Positions 1 through 5,830 of a stretch of DNA of 9,355 bases are shown piece by piece (position 1 is the stretch's first letter; the number at the start of each line of letters is the position of its first letter). The notes under the pieces were generated by a model. It saw only the letters and a list, made by a program, of their open reading frames with translations. It was not told the DNA's origin and did not search any database. A program made the translations under genes and the position numbers. The stretch lies in the NCBI GenBank assembly GCA_018665625.1, contig JABJCF010000440.1:1-9355 (forward strand), written 5' to 3'. This DNA comes from Nitrospina sp. Lineage in GTDB: Bacteria; Nitrospinota; Nitrospinia; Nitrospinales; VA-1.

Positions 1-1
1 C

Positions 2-688
2 GCAGATCGGGATTTTGCCGCTGAATTTTGTAGTGTCTCGGCCTTATTGATGATGCATCTCAGCCGGTTTTGTGAAGAGCTTGTTATTTGGAACTCCAGC
101 GAATTCGGATTTGTGGAGTTATCCGATGCTTTCACCACGGGGAGCAGTATCATGCCGCAAAAAAAAAATCCCGATGCGGCAGAACTGATACGAGGAAAGT
201 CCGGTCGAGTATTTGGAAATCTGGTATCTCTTCTTACATTAATGAAAGGGTTGCCGCTGGCCTACAATAAAGATTTGCAGGAAGACAAAGAACCTTTGTT
301 TGATACAGCGGATACGGTCAAGGTTTGCCTCAGGATTTTTACGGATATGATGAAGTCTGCGAAGTTTCTACCGATTGCGCAAAAAAATTTAGAAGCCAGC
401 GGTTTTCTCACCGCAACGGATTTAGCAGATTATCTGGTATTAAAGGGAGTGGCGTTTCGTGAGGCTCATGAAATTACCGGAAAAACGGTGGCCTTCTGTT
501 TGGAAAATGAAAAAACACTAATCGACCTTTCTCTGGCTCAACTTCGAAAAATATCCAAACGATTTGATAATGAAGTTTTCGACCACATTGCGCTCAAAAA
601 CTCGGTGGACAGAAAAAATATTTATGGAGGAACCGCAAAAAAACAGGTTCGTGCGCAAATCACCCGCCTGACTAAAAAGCTCAAATAG
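2..688 (+). CDS. argH: Argininosuccinate lyase, C-terminal half (5' end outside window)
   Basis: This enzyme cleaves argininosuccinate to arginine and fumarate, the last step of arginine biosynthesis, as a cytosolic homotetramer. The frame is open to the window edge, so the gene began upstream; about 228 codons are present against about 460 usual for the family. The fumarase/aspartase superfamily signature GSSIMPQKKNP is encoded at 140-172 and carries the mobile catalytic loop serine. The preceding stretch (DRDFAAEF, then EFGFVELSDAFTTG) and the C-terminal YGGTAKKQVRAQI segment near the end also match ArgH. No truncation or frameshift is seen in the visible part. A run of ten A (159-168) encodes the QKKN of the signature. 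The lipoprotein gene follows after 13 bases, suggesting one transcript. Identification is secure from motifs; only the unseen N-terminus is untested. Confidence 0.96.
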   Translation, partial: ADRDFAAEFCSVSALLMMHLSRFCEELVIWNSSEFGFVELSDAFTTGSSIMPQKKNPDAAELIRGKSGRVFGNLVSLLTLMKGLPLAYNKDLQEDKEPLFDTADTVKVCLRIFTDMMKSAKFLPIAQKNLEASGFLTATDLADYLVLKGVAFREAHEITGKTVAFCLENEKTLIDLSLAQLRKISKRFDNEVFDHIALKNSVDRKNIYGGTAKKQVRAQITRLTKKLK

Positions 689-701
689 AAAGGTGAACGA
701 A

Positions 702-824
702 ATGCGACGTACTTTTTTTTCCCTGCTAATTATTTTGTCTATCATTACCGCAGGTCCCATAGGTTGTGGTCATAAAGCCCCGCCCAAACCTCCCTCCGCC
801 CCTCCCGAAGAAGCCAAGGTTTAA
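702..824 (+). CDS. Small LptM-like lipoprotein
   Basis: A 40-codon gene begins at ATG 702 behind a good ribosome binding site (AAAGGTGA at 689-696). The product has a basic start (MRR), a hydrophobic core (FFSLLIILSII) and a cysteine at residue 22 in the context GPIGC, followed by GHKAPPKPPSAPPEE. A short type II signal peptide ending GCG, then a K-P-rich tail, is the pattern of the LptM/YifL family. E. coli LptM helps the LptDE lipopolysaccharide translocon mature. The position between argH and (in many genomes) lysA is also typical, although lysA is absent here. The lipobox is slightly atypical, with proline at -3 where leucine is usual. Protein evidence is from motifs and context only; the specific LptM role is inference. 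Confidence 0.72.
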   Translation: MRRTFFSLLIILSIITAGPIGCGHKAPPKPPSAPPEEAKV

Positions 825-842
825 CAAGACTACCCCCTTAGA

Positions 843-965
843 AGAACAACAAAAATTCAGGGAATATTTAAACCTTTCAATCCAATGGATCGCATTAGCG
901 AGGCAAAGGATAGAGCTGCTGTGCTTTGGCTTTGCTCATCAGAGGCCTCATTTATACTTGGGCAG
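843..965 (+). pseudogene. Relic of a short-chain dehydrogenase/reductase C-terminus
   Basis: Read in the frame of position 843, the DNA encodes a stretch including FNPMDRISEAKDR (876-914) and AAVLWLCSSEASFILGQ (915-965). This matches the segment of classical SDR enzymes that precedes the C-terminal VDGG motif, usually of the form PMGRxGxPEExAxAVxWLCSDxASFVTGQ. Upstream the same frame ends at the lipoprotein stop (822). Downstream it runs on to a TAG at 1038-1040, but the residues after GQ no longer look like SDR and the VDGG motif is missing. The Rossmann fold and the YxxxK active site are absent, so this is only an internal fragment of about 40 codons. An in-frame ATG at 885 has no convincing ribosome binding site. 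Most likely it is a deletion remnant. Chance resemblance is possible but unlikely over 29 residues. Confidence 0.68.
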
Positions 966-1042
966 ATTAGAAAGAGAATTATATGCAATAAGTTTGCGTC
1001 AGCTCTATTTAAATTTACATTAATTGTTTATAATAATAATTA

Positions 1043-1070
1043 GGGTTTAAAAAAAATCTTTTTTTCACCC
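1043..1070. terminator. A/T-rich hairpin, possible terminator
   Basis: GGGT (1043-1046) pairs with ACCC (1067-1070), and inside them seven A pair with seven T around a three-base ATC loop, with a small unpaired TT/C bulge. The hairpin lies after the argH-lipoprotein unit and the SDR relic, and before the response regulator. It lacks a GC-rich core, so terminator strength is doubtful. It could instead sit in the leader of the response regulator: a perfect TATAAT is at 1029-1034, but no matching -35 is seen. The rest of 966-1141 is A+T-rich and holds no gene I can support. Confidence 0.35.
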
Positions 1071-1141
1071 AAAAACGTATAGACATAAACAGTGCTTTTC
1101 GGAAATACTAAGGAAATTTTCTACTAATTATCAAGTTTGCT

Positions 1142-1804
1142 ATGCAGAATATTTCGGTTATAAAAATTGTTTTGGCGGATGATCATGCGTTTCTTCGAGA
1201 AGGGATTGCAGGATACGTGGAACGAAAGTCCAAAGATATGGAGGTAGTGGGGCAGGCCTCAAATTGGAAAGAATTGATGAGAGTTTTAAGATCAAATATT
1301 CAATGTGATCTAGCCTTGCTAGACATAATGATGCCGAATGGCGATGGGTTGAATATGGTAAAAAATATCCGTGCCGAATTTCCAAATATAAAGTTGTTAA
1401 TGTATTCAAGTTTGCCTGAAGAGGAATATGCCTTGCGCTTTATAAAGTCGGGAGCATCGGGTTTTATTTCAAAAGCGGACTCCATAAAAAATGTGCTCCG
1501 TTTTATTCGAGATGCTGTAAAGGATAAAATTGTGCTCAGTGAAAAATATAAACAGACGCTTGCGGGTATTAGAGCAAATAATTCTGACCCCATATCACCT
1601 GTTGAAAACTTGACTGATAGGGAATTTCAGGTTCTGGTTCAATTGGGTTCAGGGAAATCACCTTCAGAAGTAGCTGAATTGCTGCATTTAAGTCCCAGGA
1701 CAGTTAGTACGCATCGCAATAATATTTTGAGAAAAATGAATTGGAAAAACAATGCGGAAATGATGTTTTATGTTATTAAAAATGGAATGGCAGATTTGAA
1801 TTAA
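1142..1804 (+). CDS. NarL/FixJ-type response regulator (receiver + LuxR HTH), orphan
   Basis: This 220-residue protein is a two-component DNA-binding regulator. Residues 8-125 form a CheY-like receiver: the acidic pair D13-D14, phosphoacceptor D61 in LLDIMMPNGDG, conserved S89 and K111 in GFISKAD are all present, so phosphorylation should be possible. A linker leads to a LuxR-type helix-turn-helix at 157-199 (LTDREFQVLVQLGSGKSPSEV, then LSPRTVSTHRNNI), which is full length. ATG 1142 is the first start in frame that preserves the complete receiver. The site in front of it is poor, with the only purine-rich run (AAGGAAA) too far upstream. No histidine kinase lies beside it in the window, so its partner and target genes are unknown. 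It stands as a single gene with long flanking gaps. Family assignment is firm; the regulated process cannot be read from sequence. Confidence 0.93.
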   Translation: MQNISVIKIVLADDHAFLREGIAGYVERKSKDMEVVGQASNWKELMRVLRSNIQCDLALLDIMMPNGDGLNMVKNIRAEFPNIKLLMYSSLPEEEYALRFIKSGASGFISKADSIKNVLRFIRDAVKDKIVLSEKYKQTLAGIRANNSDPISPVENLTDREFQVLVQLGSGKSPSEVAELLHLSPRTVSTHRNNILRKMNWKNNAEMMFYVIKNGMADLN

Positions 1805-1942
1805 CCTTAATAGACCCATTATCAGTATTTCTTCGCAGAATTTCCTTTCCCCATCACCAGTTTCACTACCCACCTTTTAGTCAAACTATTCAAAGCTCTA
1901 GTTCTATTTACCTGAAAATTTCATCCATTTTACTATTCCAAT

Positions 1943-1965
1943 AATTATTAACATGCGGAATAATT
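1943..1965. repeat. Inverted repeat upstream of the small membrane protein gene
   Basis: AATTATT (1943-1949) and AATAATT (1959-1965) are perfect inverted copies separated by nine bases. They lie about 40 bases upstream of the ribosome binding site of the 26-codon gene. This spacing could suit an operator, but in A+T-rich DNA such repeats also arise by chance. The remainder of 1805-1980 has no supported gene, tRNA or clear terminator. Confidence 0.25.
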
Positions 1966-1994
1966 GGCTACCGGAAACTATAGAGGTTAAATCC

Positions 1995-2002
1995 AAAGGA
2001 GG
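1995..2002 (+). promoter_or_regulatory. Strong Shine-Dalgarno sequence (AAAGGAGG)
   Basis: AAAGGAGG is close to the full anti-16S complement and is the strongest ribosome binding site in the window. It lies five bases before TTG 2008 and only two before GTG 2005, so it favours TTG 2008 as the start of the 26-codon gene. An in-frame stop at 1981-1983 rules out a longer protein. Confidence 0.75.
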
Positions 2003-2007
2003 CTGTG

Positions 2008-2088
2008 TTGGGAACTATTTCTAAAGGCGAGGCTTTATTCGCAATCGCGGGAATTCTTTTTCTAATCTTTATTTTGGCTATGAGGTAA
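2008..2088 (+). CDS. Predicted 26-aa single-pass membrane protein
   Basis: A 26-codon frame starts at TTG 2008, five bases after the AAAGGAGG site, and ends with TAA at 2086-2088. The product has a short polar N-terminus (MGTISKGEA) and then a continuous hydrophobic run, LFAIAGILFLIFILAM, ending in one arginine. This is long enough for one membrane span, with the C-terminal arginine probably at a membrane face. I recognise no family. The cyclic-nucleotide-binding protein starts 42 bases downstream on the same strand, so the two may share a transcript and the small protein might act as its membrane partner; that is inference. The evidence for a real gene is the combination of strong ribosome binding site, ideal spacing and a coherent hydrophobic product. 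No homology can be checked here. Confidence 0.6.
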   Translation: MGTISKGEALFAIAGILFLIFILAMR

Positions 2089-2130
2089 ATCTATAAAAAT
2101 TCAAAACAATCAACTAAGAAATGTTGGGAA

Positions 2131-2769
2131 ATGACAAAAGTTTTTAATTTAGTTTGCAAGGAGTGCTTTGAATCTACCAGACATTCAGTAGTTATTCCAT
2201 ATGGTCAGAAATTTAATGAAGAGCCATTAGATTTCTGTAGTTTTTGTAGTAAGTGCCAATCATTTACTTCGTTGATATTTAAACCTGAAGTATTCCGGCA
2301 AGGTTCTCAAACTTTAATGGAGAACAAGTCGGGATTAATAAAAACATCAACTAGGCGGAAAGGATCATCAGGTATGCATTATTCGATTGTTAGGAGTGGA
2401 GACGTTATTTTTAATGAGGGAGATTTAAGCGACAAAATTTATATAATTAAAGTAGGCCAATTTTCAATTTCAAAATTGAGCTCCTCAGGAAAAAAAGAAG
2501 TGTTGGATATTTTAAGTGATAATGACATTTTTGGTGAAATTGGTGTGATCACCGGAACCCCCAGATCTGCAACAGTAACGGCCCTGGAGCCCGAGGAACT
2601 ATATTTTATTACGAAAGAACAATTCGAAACATTTTTAATTGAAAAACCAGAATTTTTACGTCCGTTCTTTTTAGCCATGGCTGATCGATTAAAAGGAAAA
2701 CCTCCGGTAATCGATTCCTCCTTAGTGTTTACCAAAATCAAAAAACAAATTGAACCATCGACTAAATAA
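2131..2769 (+). CDS. Zinc-ribbon-like / cyclic-nucleotide-binding domain protein
   Basis: This 212-residue protein has two parts. Residues 9-42 hold C9-x2-C12 and C36-x2-C39-x2-C42, spaced like a zinc ribbon. Residues about 84-190 form a cyclic-nucleotide-binding domain: GDVIFNEGDLSDKIYIIKVG, then a phosphate-binding cassette FGEIGVITGTPRSATV with E136 and R145 in the positions that contact the ribose and phosphate. Keeping both residues suggests ligand binding, cAMP or another cyclic nucleotide. Only about 22 residues follow the domain, with no Crp-type helix-turn-helix, kinase or channel part, so it is not a standard CRP/FNR regulator. Output could be protein-protein or through the cysteine region. 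The start at ATG 2131 has only a weak site (TTGGGAA). The orphan response regulator and the small membrane protein lie just upstream. Domain calls are firm; the cellular role is unknown. Confidence 0.85.
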   Translation: MTKVFNLVCKECFESTRHSVVIPYGQKFNEEPLDFCSFCSKCQSFTSLIFKPEVFRQGSQTLMENKSGLIKTSTRRKGSSGMHYSIVRSGDVIFNEGDLSDKIYIIKVGQFSISKLSSSGKKEVLDILSDNDIFGEIGVITGTPRSATVTALEPEELYFITKEQFETFLIEKPEFLRPFFLAMADRLKGKPPVIDSSLVFTKIKKQIEPSTK

Positions 2770-2884
2770 TATTTAAACCGGATCCATAAATTCTAAAACA
2801 AATTGGGAAAACAAGCCGAGAGTTAAAAATATGTGCTTAACCTAAAAACCAAATTTTGGTGAAAGTGGCCGCATTTTATATCCG

Positions 2885-3124
2885 TTATTCATTGAGTGTT
2901 CGCTCCGAATCATAGCCCCGGGTTCTTATAGTCCGCCCTGCAACAAAGATCACCGTATCCTGATTTAAATAATCCGAAAAAATGCCCTGGAATTGAGCCG
3001 TTATTCAAAAGGCTGGACGATCATTTTTGAGGCTACAGGCCTCTTCTGGCAAGGTTGGCTCATAAGGTATTGTTTTTATTGATTTTATAGATTCATTTGT
3101 GGTCGCCTTTATGGTATATTGCAT
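2885..3124 (-). pseudogene. Unidentified small protein gene interrupted by an in-frame TGA
   Basis: On the minus strand an ATG at 3124-3122 opens a frame of 39 codons, meets TGA at 3007-3005, and continues in the same frame for 39 more codons to TAA at 2887-2885. Both halves look protein-like: the first includes PYEPTLPEEACSLKNDRPAF, the second QGIFSDYLNQDTVIFVAGRT. I do not recognise the family. The frame is bounded upstream by a stop at 3136-3134, and AGG directly abuts the ATG, so there is no good ribosome binding site. The simplest reading is a decayed gene with a nonsense change. A selenocysteine codon is conceivable, but I see no SECIS-like hairpin just after the TGA. This frame occupies most of the 2770-3162 gap. 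The only other structure seen there is a five-base-stem hairpin (GAGGC/GCCTC) at 3029-3043. Confidence 0.4.
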
Positions 3125-3162
3125 TCCTGTTTTGTTAATTAAAGACATATAAGGGAATTGAA

Positions 3163-3897
3163 ATGAATAAAGATCAAGTTGCGATTTATCTGAACGAGCA
3201 CCCGGAATTTTTTAATGAATACCCCGAGCTTTTAAGAAAGATAAAAGAAATAGAAGAAGAAGATCTCCCTATTGAGCCGATGAGCACGTTGAGCCTCGCC
3301 GACCGTATCATTAAGCGTGTGCATGATGATAAGGAACATCTAAAAAGCAAACTTGAATGGTTATTCGAAATTTCCCGCGCAAATGAAAAAATTCAAGATC
3401 ACTTATTCGAAATAGAGCAATTGGTTTTGACCAGTACCAATCTCGATCAGATGGTCAATCAGTTGAGAAAAGAAATTCCAAATCGCTTTGGTATTCCCAG
3501 CGTTATTGTTTGTCTTGTTCAAGGTTCCGACCATTTTATGGAAGATCGGTTGCGCGCACGCTATCGCGGCGAACTCGATGAGACTGTTAAGTTTATAAGT
3601 AAAGATACCGCTTCCAGCTGGTTTGATGGAAACCCCAAGCCTGTCTTGCGCGGTGAAATTGAAACCTCTGAAGTGTTCGGTCCACCCAGTGACGAAGACT
3701 CAATAAAATCTGAAGCTCTCATTCCCATAGTGGCTCAGGAAACTTTGGTAGGGGTCATAGCCTTCGGCAGCCCCAAGGCTTTTCATTTTCATGAGGGACT
3801 CGGTACTGAGTTTCTAGAGCGCATGGCAGACAAAGTTGCCATCTCCATCAACAACATCCTCCTCATCGACCAACTCAAAGACCAACTCGTCCACTAG
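3163..3897 (+). CDS. DUF484 family protein (GAF-like)
   Basis: The 244-residue product starts at ATG 3163 behind AAGGGA (3151-3156). Its first 40 residues (DQVAIYLNEHPEFFNEYPEL) match the N-terminus of the DUF484 family. A helical segment at about 45-100 includes ISRANEKIQDHLFEIEQLVL, probably coiled coil. Residues about 105-235 have the alternating strand/helix pattern of a GAF-like domain, ending with DKVAISINNILLIDQL. In Proteobacteria this family often sits beside xerC and dapF, and its biochemical role is not established. Here it stands alone, with no recombinase gene nearby. Length matches the family (about 220-240 residues). No signal peptide or membrane span is seen, so it is cytosolic. 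No ligand can be assigned. Confidence 0.85.
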   Translation: MNKDQVAIYLNEHPEFFNEYPELLRKIKEIEEEDLPIEPMSTLSLADRIIKRVHDDKEHLKSKLEWLFEISRANEKIQDHLFEIEQLVLTSTNLDQMVNQLRKEIPNRFGIPSVIVCLVQGSDHFMEDRLRARYRGELDETVKFISKDTASSWFDGNPKPVLRGEIETSEVFGPPSDEDSIKSEALIPIVAQETLVGVIAFGSPKAFHFHEGLGTEFLERMADKVAISINNILLIDQLKDQLVH

Positions 3898-4036
3898 GGG
3901 CGAGGCGCCACTGGCTAGGGGACTGTGCCCGTAAAGCTGACAGAGGCCATTGCGCTTTTGACCGTAGTTTTAAAATATTTCCTGCCCACTTACGTTTAAC
4001 CTTGCGCCTTTTGCTATAGGTTCGCAAACATTTTTT

Positions 4037-4051
4037 CAAGGCGTAGCCTTG
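4037..4051. repeat. Perfect hairpin in the gap before the nitrobindin-like gene
   Basis: CAAGGC (4037-4042) and GCCTTG (4046-4051) form a perfect six-base stem with loop GTA. A run of six T lies just before it and none after it, so it is not an intrinsic terminator on the plus strand. The nine bases CCTTGCGCC occur here (4047-4055) and again at 4000-4008, a short direct repeat. A TATAAG at 4059-4064 could be a -10 element, which would place the hairpin across the -35/spacer region as a possible operator; that is weak inference. The gap 3898-4132 otherwise shows a small GGCG/CGCC hairpin (3899-3909) just past the DUF484 stop and no supported gene. Confidence 0.35.
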
Positions 4052-4132
4052 CGCCCTTTATAAGAATCCGTTAGAATTTCCATTCCATTAAAGAAAATTT
4101 GTCGATCTAATTCATCATAACGGGAGTGATTT

Positions 4133-4699
4133 ATGTCAGAAGAAATAATAAAAAATCTAGGACCTCTTGCGGCTTTGGCAGGTAAATGGGAAGGGGACAA
4201 GGGCGATGACATTGCTCCCGATGACGATAGAACGGAAACGGAAAATAATAAATTTCGCGAGGAAATGATATTCGAACCCATGGGCCCGGTTAACAACCAC
4301 GAACAAACTTTATATGGGTTGCGATACTCTTTAACTGCCTGGCGCATAGGCGCCGCCGATGCTTTTCATGAAGACCGAGGTTACTGGCTTTGGGACGCGA
4401 AAAACAAACAAGCCATGCGTTGCACTATCGTTCCGCGTGGAGTTTCTATTATTGCCGGCGGAACTGTGGAACCTGATGCGAAAGAATTTGATCTGGCTGC
4501 GGATGTGGGATCAGACACCTATGGAATCTGTTCCAACAAATTTCTCGATGAGGAATTCAAAACGGTTCGCTTTGAAATGAAAATTACCATTCATAGTAAT
4601 GATAGTTTCAGCTACGATCAGGACACGCAACTGCAGATCAAAGGCAATCCCAACCTGTTCCACCACACCGATAAAAACACACTCAAAAGAGTGAGTTGA
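4133..4699 (+). CDS. Nitrobindin-like heme-binding beta-barrel protein (FABP family)
   Basis: The 188-residue product matches the nitrobindin/THAP4 heme-binding domain family, a ten-stranded beta-barrel distantly like fatty-acid-binding proteins. The start LGPLAALAGKWEGDKGDDIA contains the family GxWxG signature (G17, W19, G21, G24). Further matches are FEPMGPVNNHEQTLYGLRYS, then FHEDRGYWLWD and VPRGVSIIAGGTVEP. Near the C-terminus H177-H178 (FHHTDKNTLKRV) lie where nitrobindins place the proximal heme histidine. Characterised nitrobindins bind ferric heme, react with nitric oxide and can isomerise peroxynitrite; whether this one does is inference. It starts at ATG 4133 after GGGAG (4122-4126) and has no signal peptide, so it is cytosolic. 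The secreted DUF3859-like gene follows after 28 bases. The family call is good; heme loading is not shown. Confidence 0.82.
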   Translation: MSEEIIKNLGPLAALAGKWEGDKGDDIAPDDDRTETENNKFREEMIFEPMGPVNNHEQTLYGLRYSLTAWRIGAADAFHEDRGYWLWDAKNKQAMRCTIVPRGVSIIAGGTVEPDAKEFDLAADVGSDTYGICSNKFLDEEFKTVRFEMKITIHSNDSFSYDQDTQLQIKGNPNLFHHTDKNTLKRVS

Positions 4700-4727
4700 T
4701 GAGGACAGTATTTTCCTTAAAAAACTT

Positions 4728-5222
4728 ATGAAAATAAAACTCATAATGTTTATACAATTGTTTCTCTTTGTAAGTTTTTTGCCTTTGGCACATTCTCAAT
4801 CTATTTATGAGGTAAAAACAAAAAATGGAAAAATTGCTCAAATACAAGTTTCTTACGGATTATTAGAACCCGTAAAAGAATCAAATATTTTAAAAAGAAA
4901 GCAGTTATCAAAAGACGACACCTATGTTGAGGGTGTGGGAGGGACTTTTCAAATTATTCCTACTATAAAAATCCCATTTGGAAAAAAATTTGGAATTCAT
5001 TGGGAGGTTTTAAATGGCGATTCTAGTGATAGCATTCCAATGAGGTTTGAATATATACACTCCGAAAATAAACAAGTTTTTCCCTTTGAGTTTCCTGTCA
5101 AAGCTGGATACGGAGAATTTTTTGTAAATCAGGAAGAAAAAGATGAGCCGGGTAAAAAAACAATATCCATGTTTCAAGGCGATAAATTGATCACTTCCAA
5201 AACATTTGATGTTTATAAGTGA
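4728..5222 (+). CDS. Secreted DUF3859-like protein
   Basis: The 164-residue product has a clear type I signal peptide: MKIK, a hydrophobic core (LIMFIQLFLFVSFLPLA), and a likely cut after AHS at residue 23. The mature part is beta-rich. It carries the pattern I associate with DUF3859: a YGLLE-type opening, a central segment leading to IPTIKIPFGKKFGIHWEVLN, then a C-terminal strand ending TSKTFDVYK. No cysteines, metal-binding motif or catalytic pattern stand out, so a structural or binding role in the periplasm is likelier than an enzyme. No strong ribosome binding site precedes ATG 4728 (GAGGA lies about 20 bases upstream). It may be co-transcribed with the nitrobindin-like gene. Export is well supported; the DUF assignment is moderate and the function unknown. 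Confidence 0.7.
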   Translation: MKIKLIMFIQLFLFVSFLPLAHSQSIYEVKTKNGKIAQIQVSYGLLEPVKESNILKRKQLSKDDTYVEGVGGTFQIIPTIKIPFGKKFGIHWEVLNGDSSDSIPMRFEYIHSENKQVFPFEFPVKAGYGEFFVNQEEKDEPGKKTISMFQGDKLITSKTFDVYK

Positions 5223-5268
5223 AGTCTTTTCGGAATGTGTTTCATTCTACCCCTCAAGCCTTTGAAAA

Positions 5269-5604
5269 ATGGCCATTCAAAATACGAAAGAAATTGATTT
5301 AATAAGCCATTCTCCCGAAACAGGAGTGGTCCGTCTTGTGATGATTGAAGACAGACCCTGGGATGGTAATGGAGAGAGATTGTTCGAATTACAGGAAAAG
5401 CTAAATAATTATCTAGCGTTTGCCTGTGACGGGGAATTTGAAAAAAAATATCCTGAATATAAAGACAGTCCTTTGATAATTGAATTGATGGCGGTGCAAC
5501 AGCCCGATGAAGGTGCGGCTCACTTTCTTGAACATGCCAGGGAGTATATAAATAAGGAAGGAATCGAGTTTGCGTTCACATTATTAGACCCAGGCGAGCT
5601 TTAA
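5269..5604 (+). CDS. DUF6572-like small cytosolic protein
   Basis: This 111-residue acidic protein starts at ATG 5269; an in-frame TGA at 5263-5265 excludes an earlier start, and there is no good ribosome binding site. The order of features is EIDLISHSPETGVVRLVMIE near the N-terminus, an RPW motif at about residues 28-30, a helix with LFELQEKLNNYLAFACDGEF, and a C-terminal helix-strand (HAREYINKEGIEFAFTLL). That arrangement resembles DUF6572 proteins, which have no known function. There is no signal peptide or membrane span. It lies 46 bases after the secreted protein on the same strand and may belong to its transcript, although the 27-base-shorter spacing upstream makes that less certain here. 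I cannot propose a biochemical role. Confidence 0.7.
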   Translation: MAIQNTKEIDLISHSPETGVVRLVMIEDRPWDGNGERLFELQEKLNNYLAFACDGEFEKKYPEYKDSPLIIELMAVQQPDEGAAHFLEHAREYINKEGIEFAFTLLDPGEL

Positions 5605-5671
5605 TTCCATAATCTCATTAATTTAACTATCCCACGGTTTTTCAAGGTAAAAGGGAACCCGTCTGAGATAG

Positions 5672-5744
5672 GCCCCACTAAAATCCCCTTTATCCCCCTT
5701 TGTCAGTGGGAATTATTTCCATCTGCCCCCACGGCGAGTGGGGC
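5672..5744. repeat. Palindromic intergenic repeat element
   Basis: The ends GCCCCACT (5672-5679) and AGTGGGGC (5737-5744) are perfect eight-base inverted copies. Inside them CCCACT (5674-5679) can also pair with AGTGGG (5705-5710), and CCCAC (5728-5732) with GTGGG (5738-5742), giving two alternative hairpins. The left half carries the tandem TCCCCTTTATCCCCCTTT, a motif typical of dispersed, non-coding palindromic repeats in several bacterial groups. It sits alone in the 5605-5830 gap. I infer a REP/MITE-like element; copies elsewhere in the genome would be needed to prove it. It could also stop transcription from upstream. No coding frame is supported in this gap. Confidence 0.55.
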
Positions 5745-5807
5745 TTGACTGGAGGCCCAAACTCGTTGATACTAAAGCATCACCAGCCGGTATCACATTG
5801 AAACTTC

Positions 5808-5813
5808 TATAAT
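5808..5813 (+). promoter_or_regulatory. Candidate -10 element for the ArgA-like gene
   Basis: A perfect TATAAT lies 17 bases before ATG 5831, which would give a very short leader. No recognisable -35 is found 16-18 bases further upstream; TTGAAA at 5798-5803 is only four bases away and cannot serve. An activator-dependent promoter is possible, but the hexamer may be chance in A+T-rich DNA. Confidence 0.3.
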
Positions 5814-5830
5814 GGATAGATATTTTTTAT

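Noticed and set aside
47..49. TTG 47 as the start of argH
   Set aside because: The frame upstream to the window edge still encodes ArgH-like residues (DRDFAAEF), so the gene starts outside the window.
766..1023. An 85-codon frame from GTG 766 overlapping the lipoprotein gene
   Set aside because: It overlaps the lipoprotein in another frame and is the out-of-frame reading of the SDR relic; the protein has no recognisable pattern.
1806..1942. An open plus-strand stretch after the response regulator
   Set aside because: No start codon with a ribosome binding site, and a composition rich in Ser/Phe/His/Pro typical of untranslated A+T-rich DNA.
2131..2769. CRP/FNR transcription factor
   Set aside because: The nucleotide-binding domain is there but no helix-turn-helix follows it.
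3005..3007. Selenocysteine codon in the minus-strand frame
   Set aside because: No SECIS-like stem-loop is apparent right after the TGA and there is no known selenoprotein match; kept only as a hypothesis in the findings.
3925..3999. A 24-codon hydrophobic frame starting GTG after the DUF484 gene
   Set aside because: Start spacing is poor, the region is full of small palindromes, and nothing supports translation.
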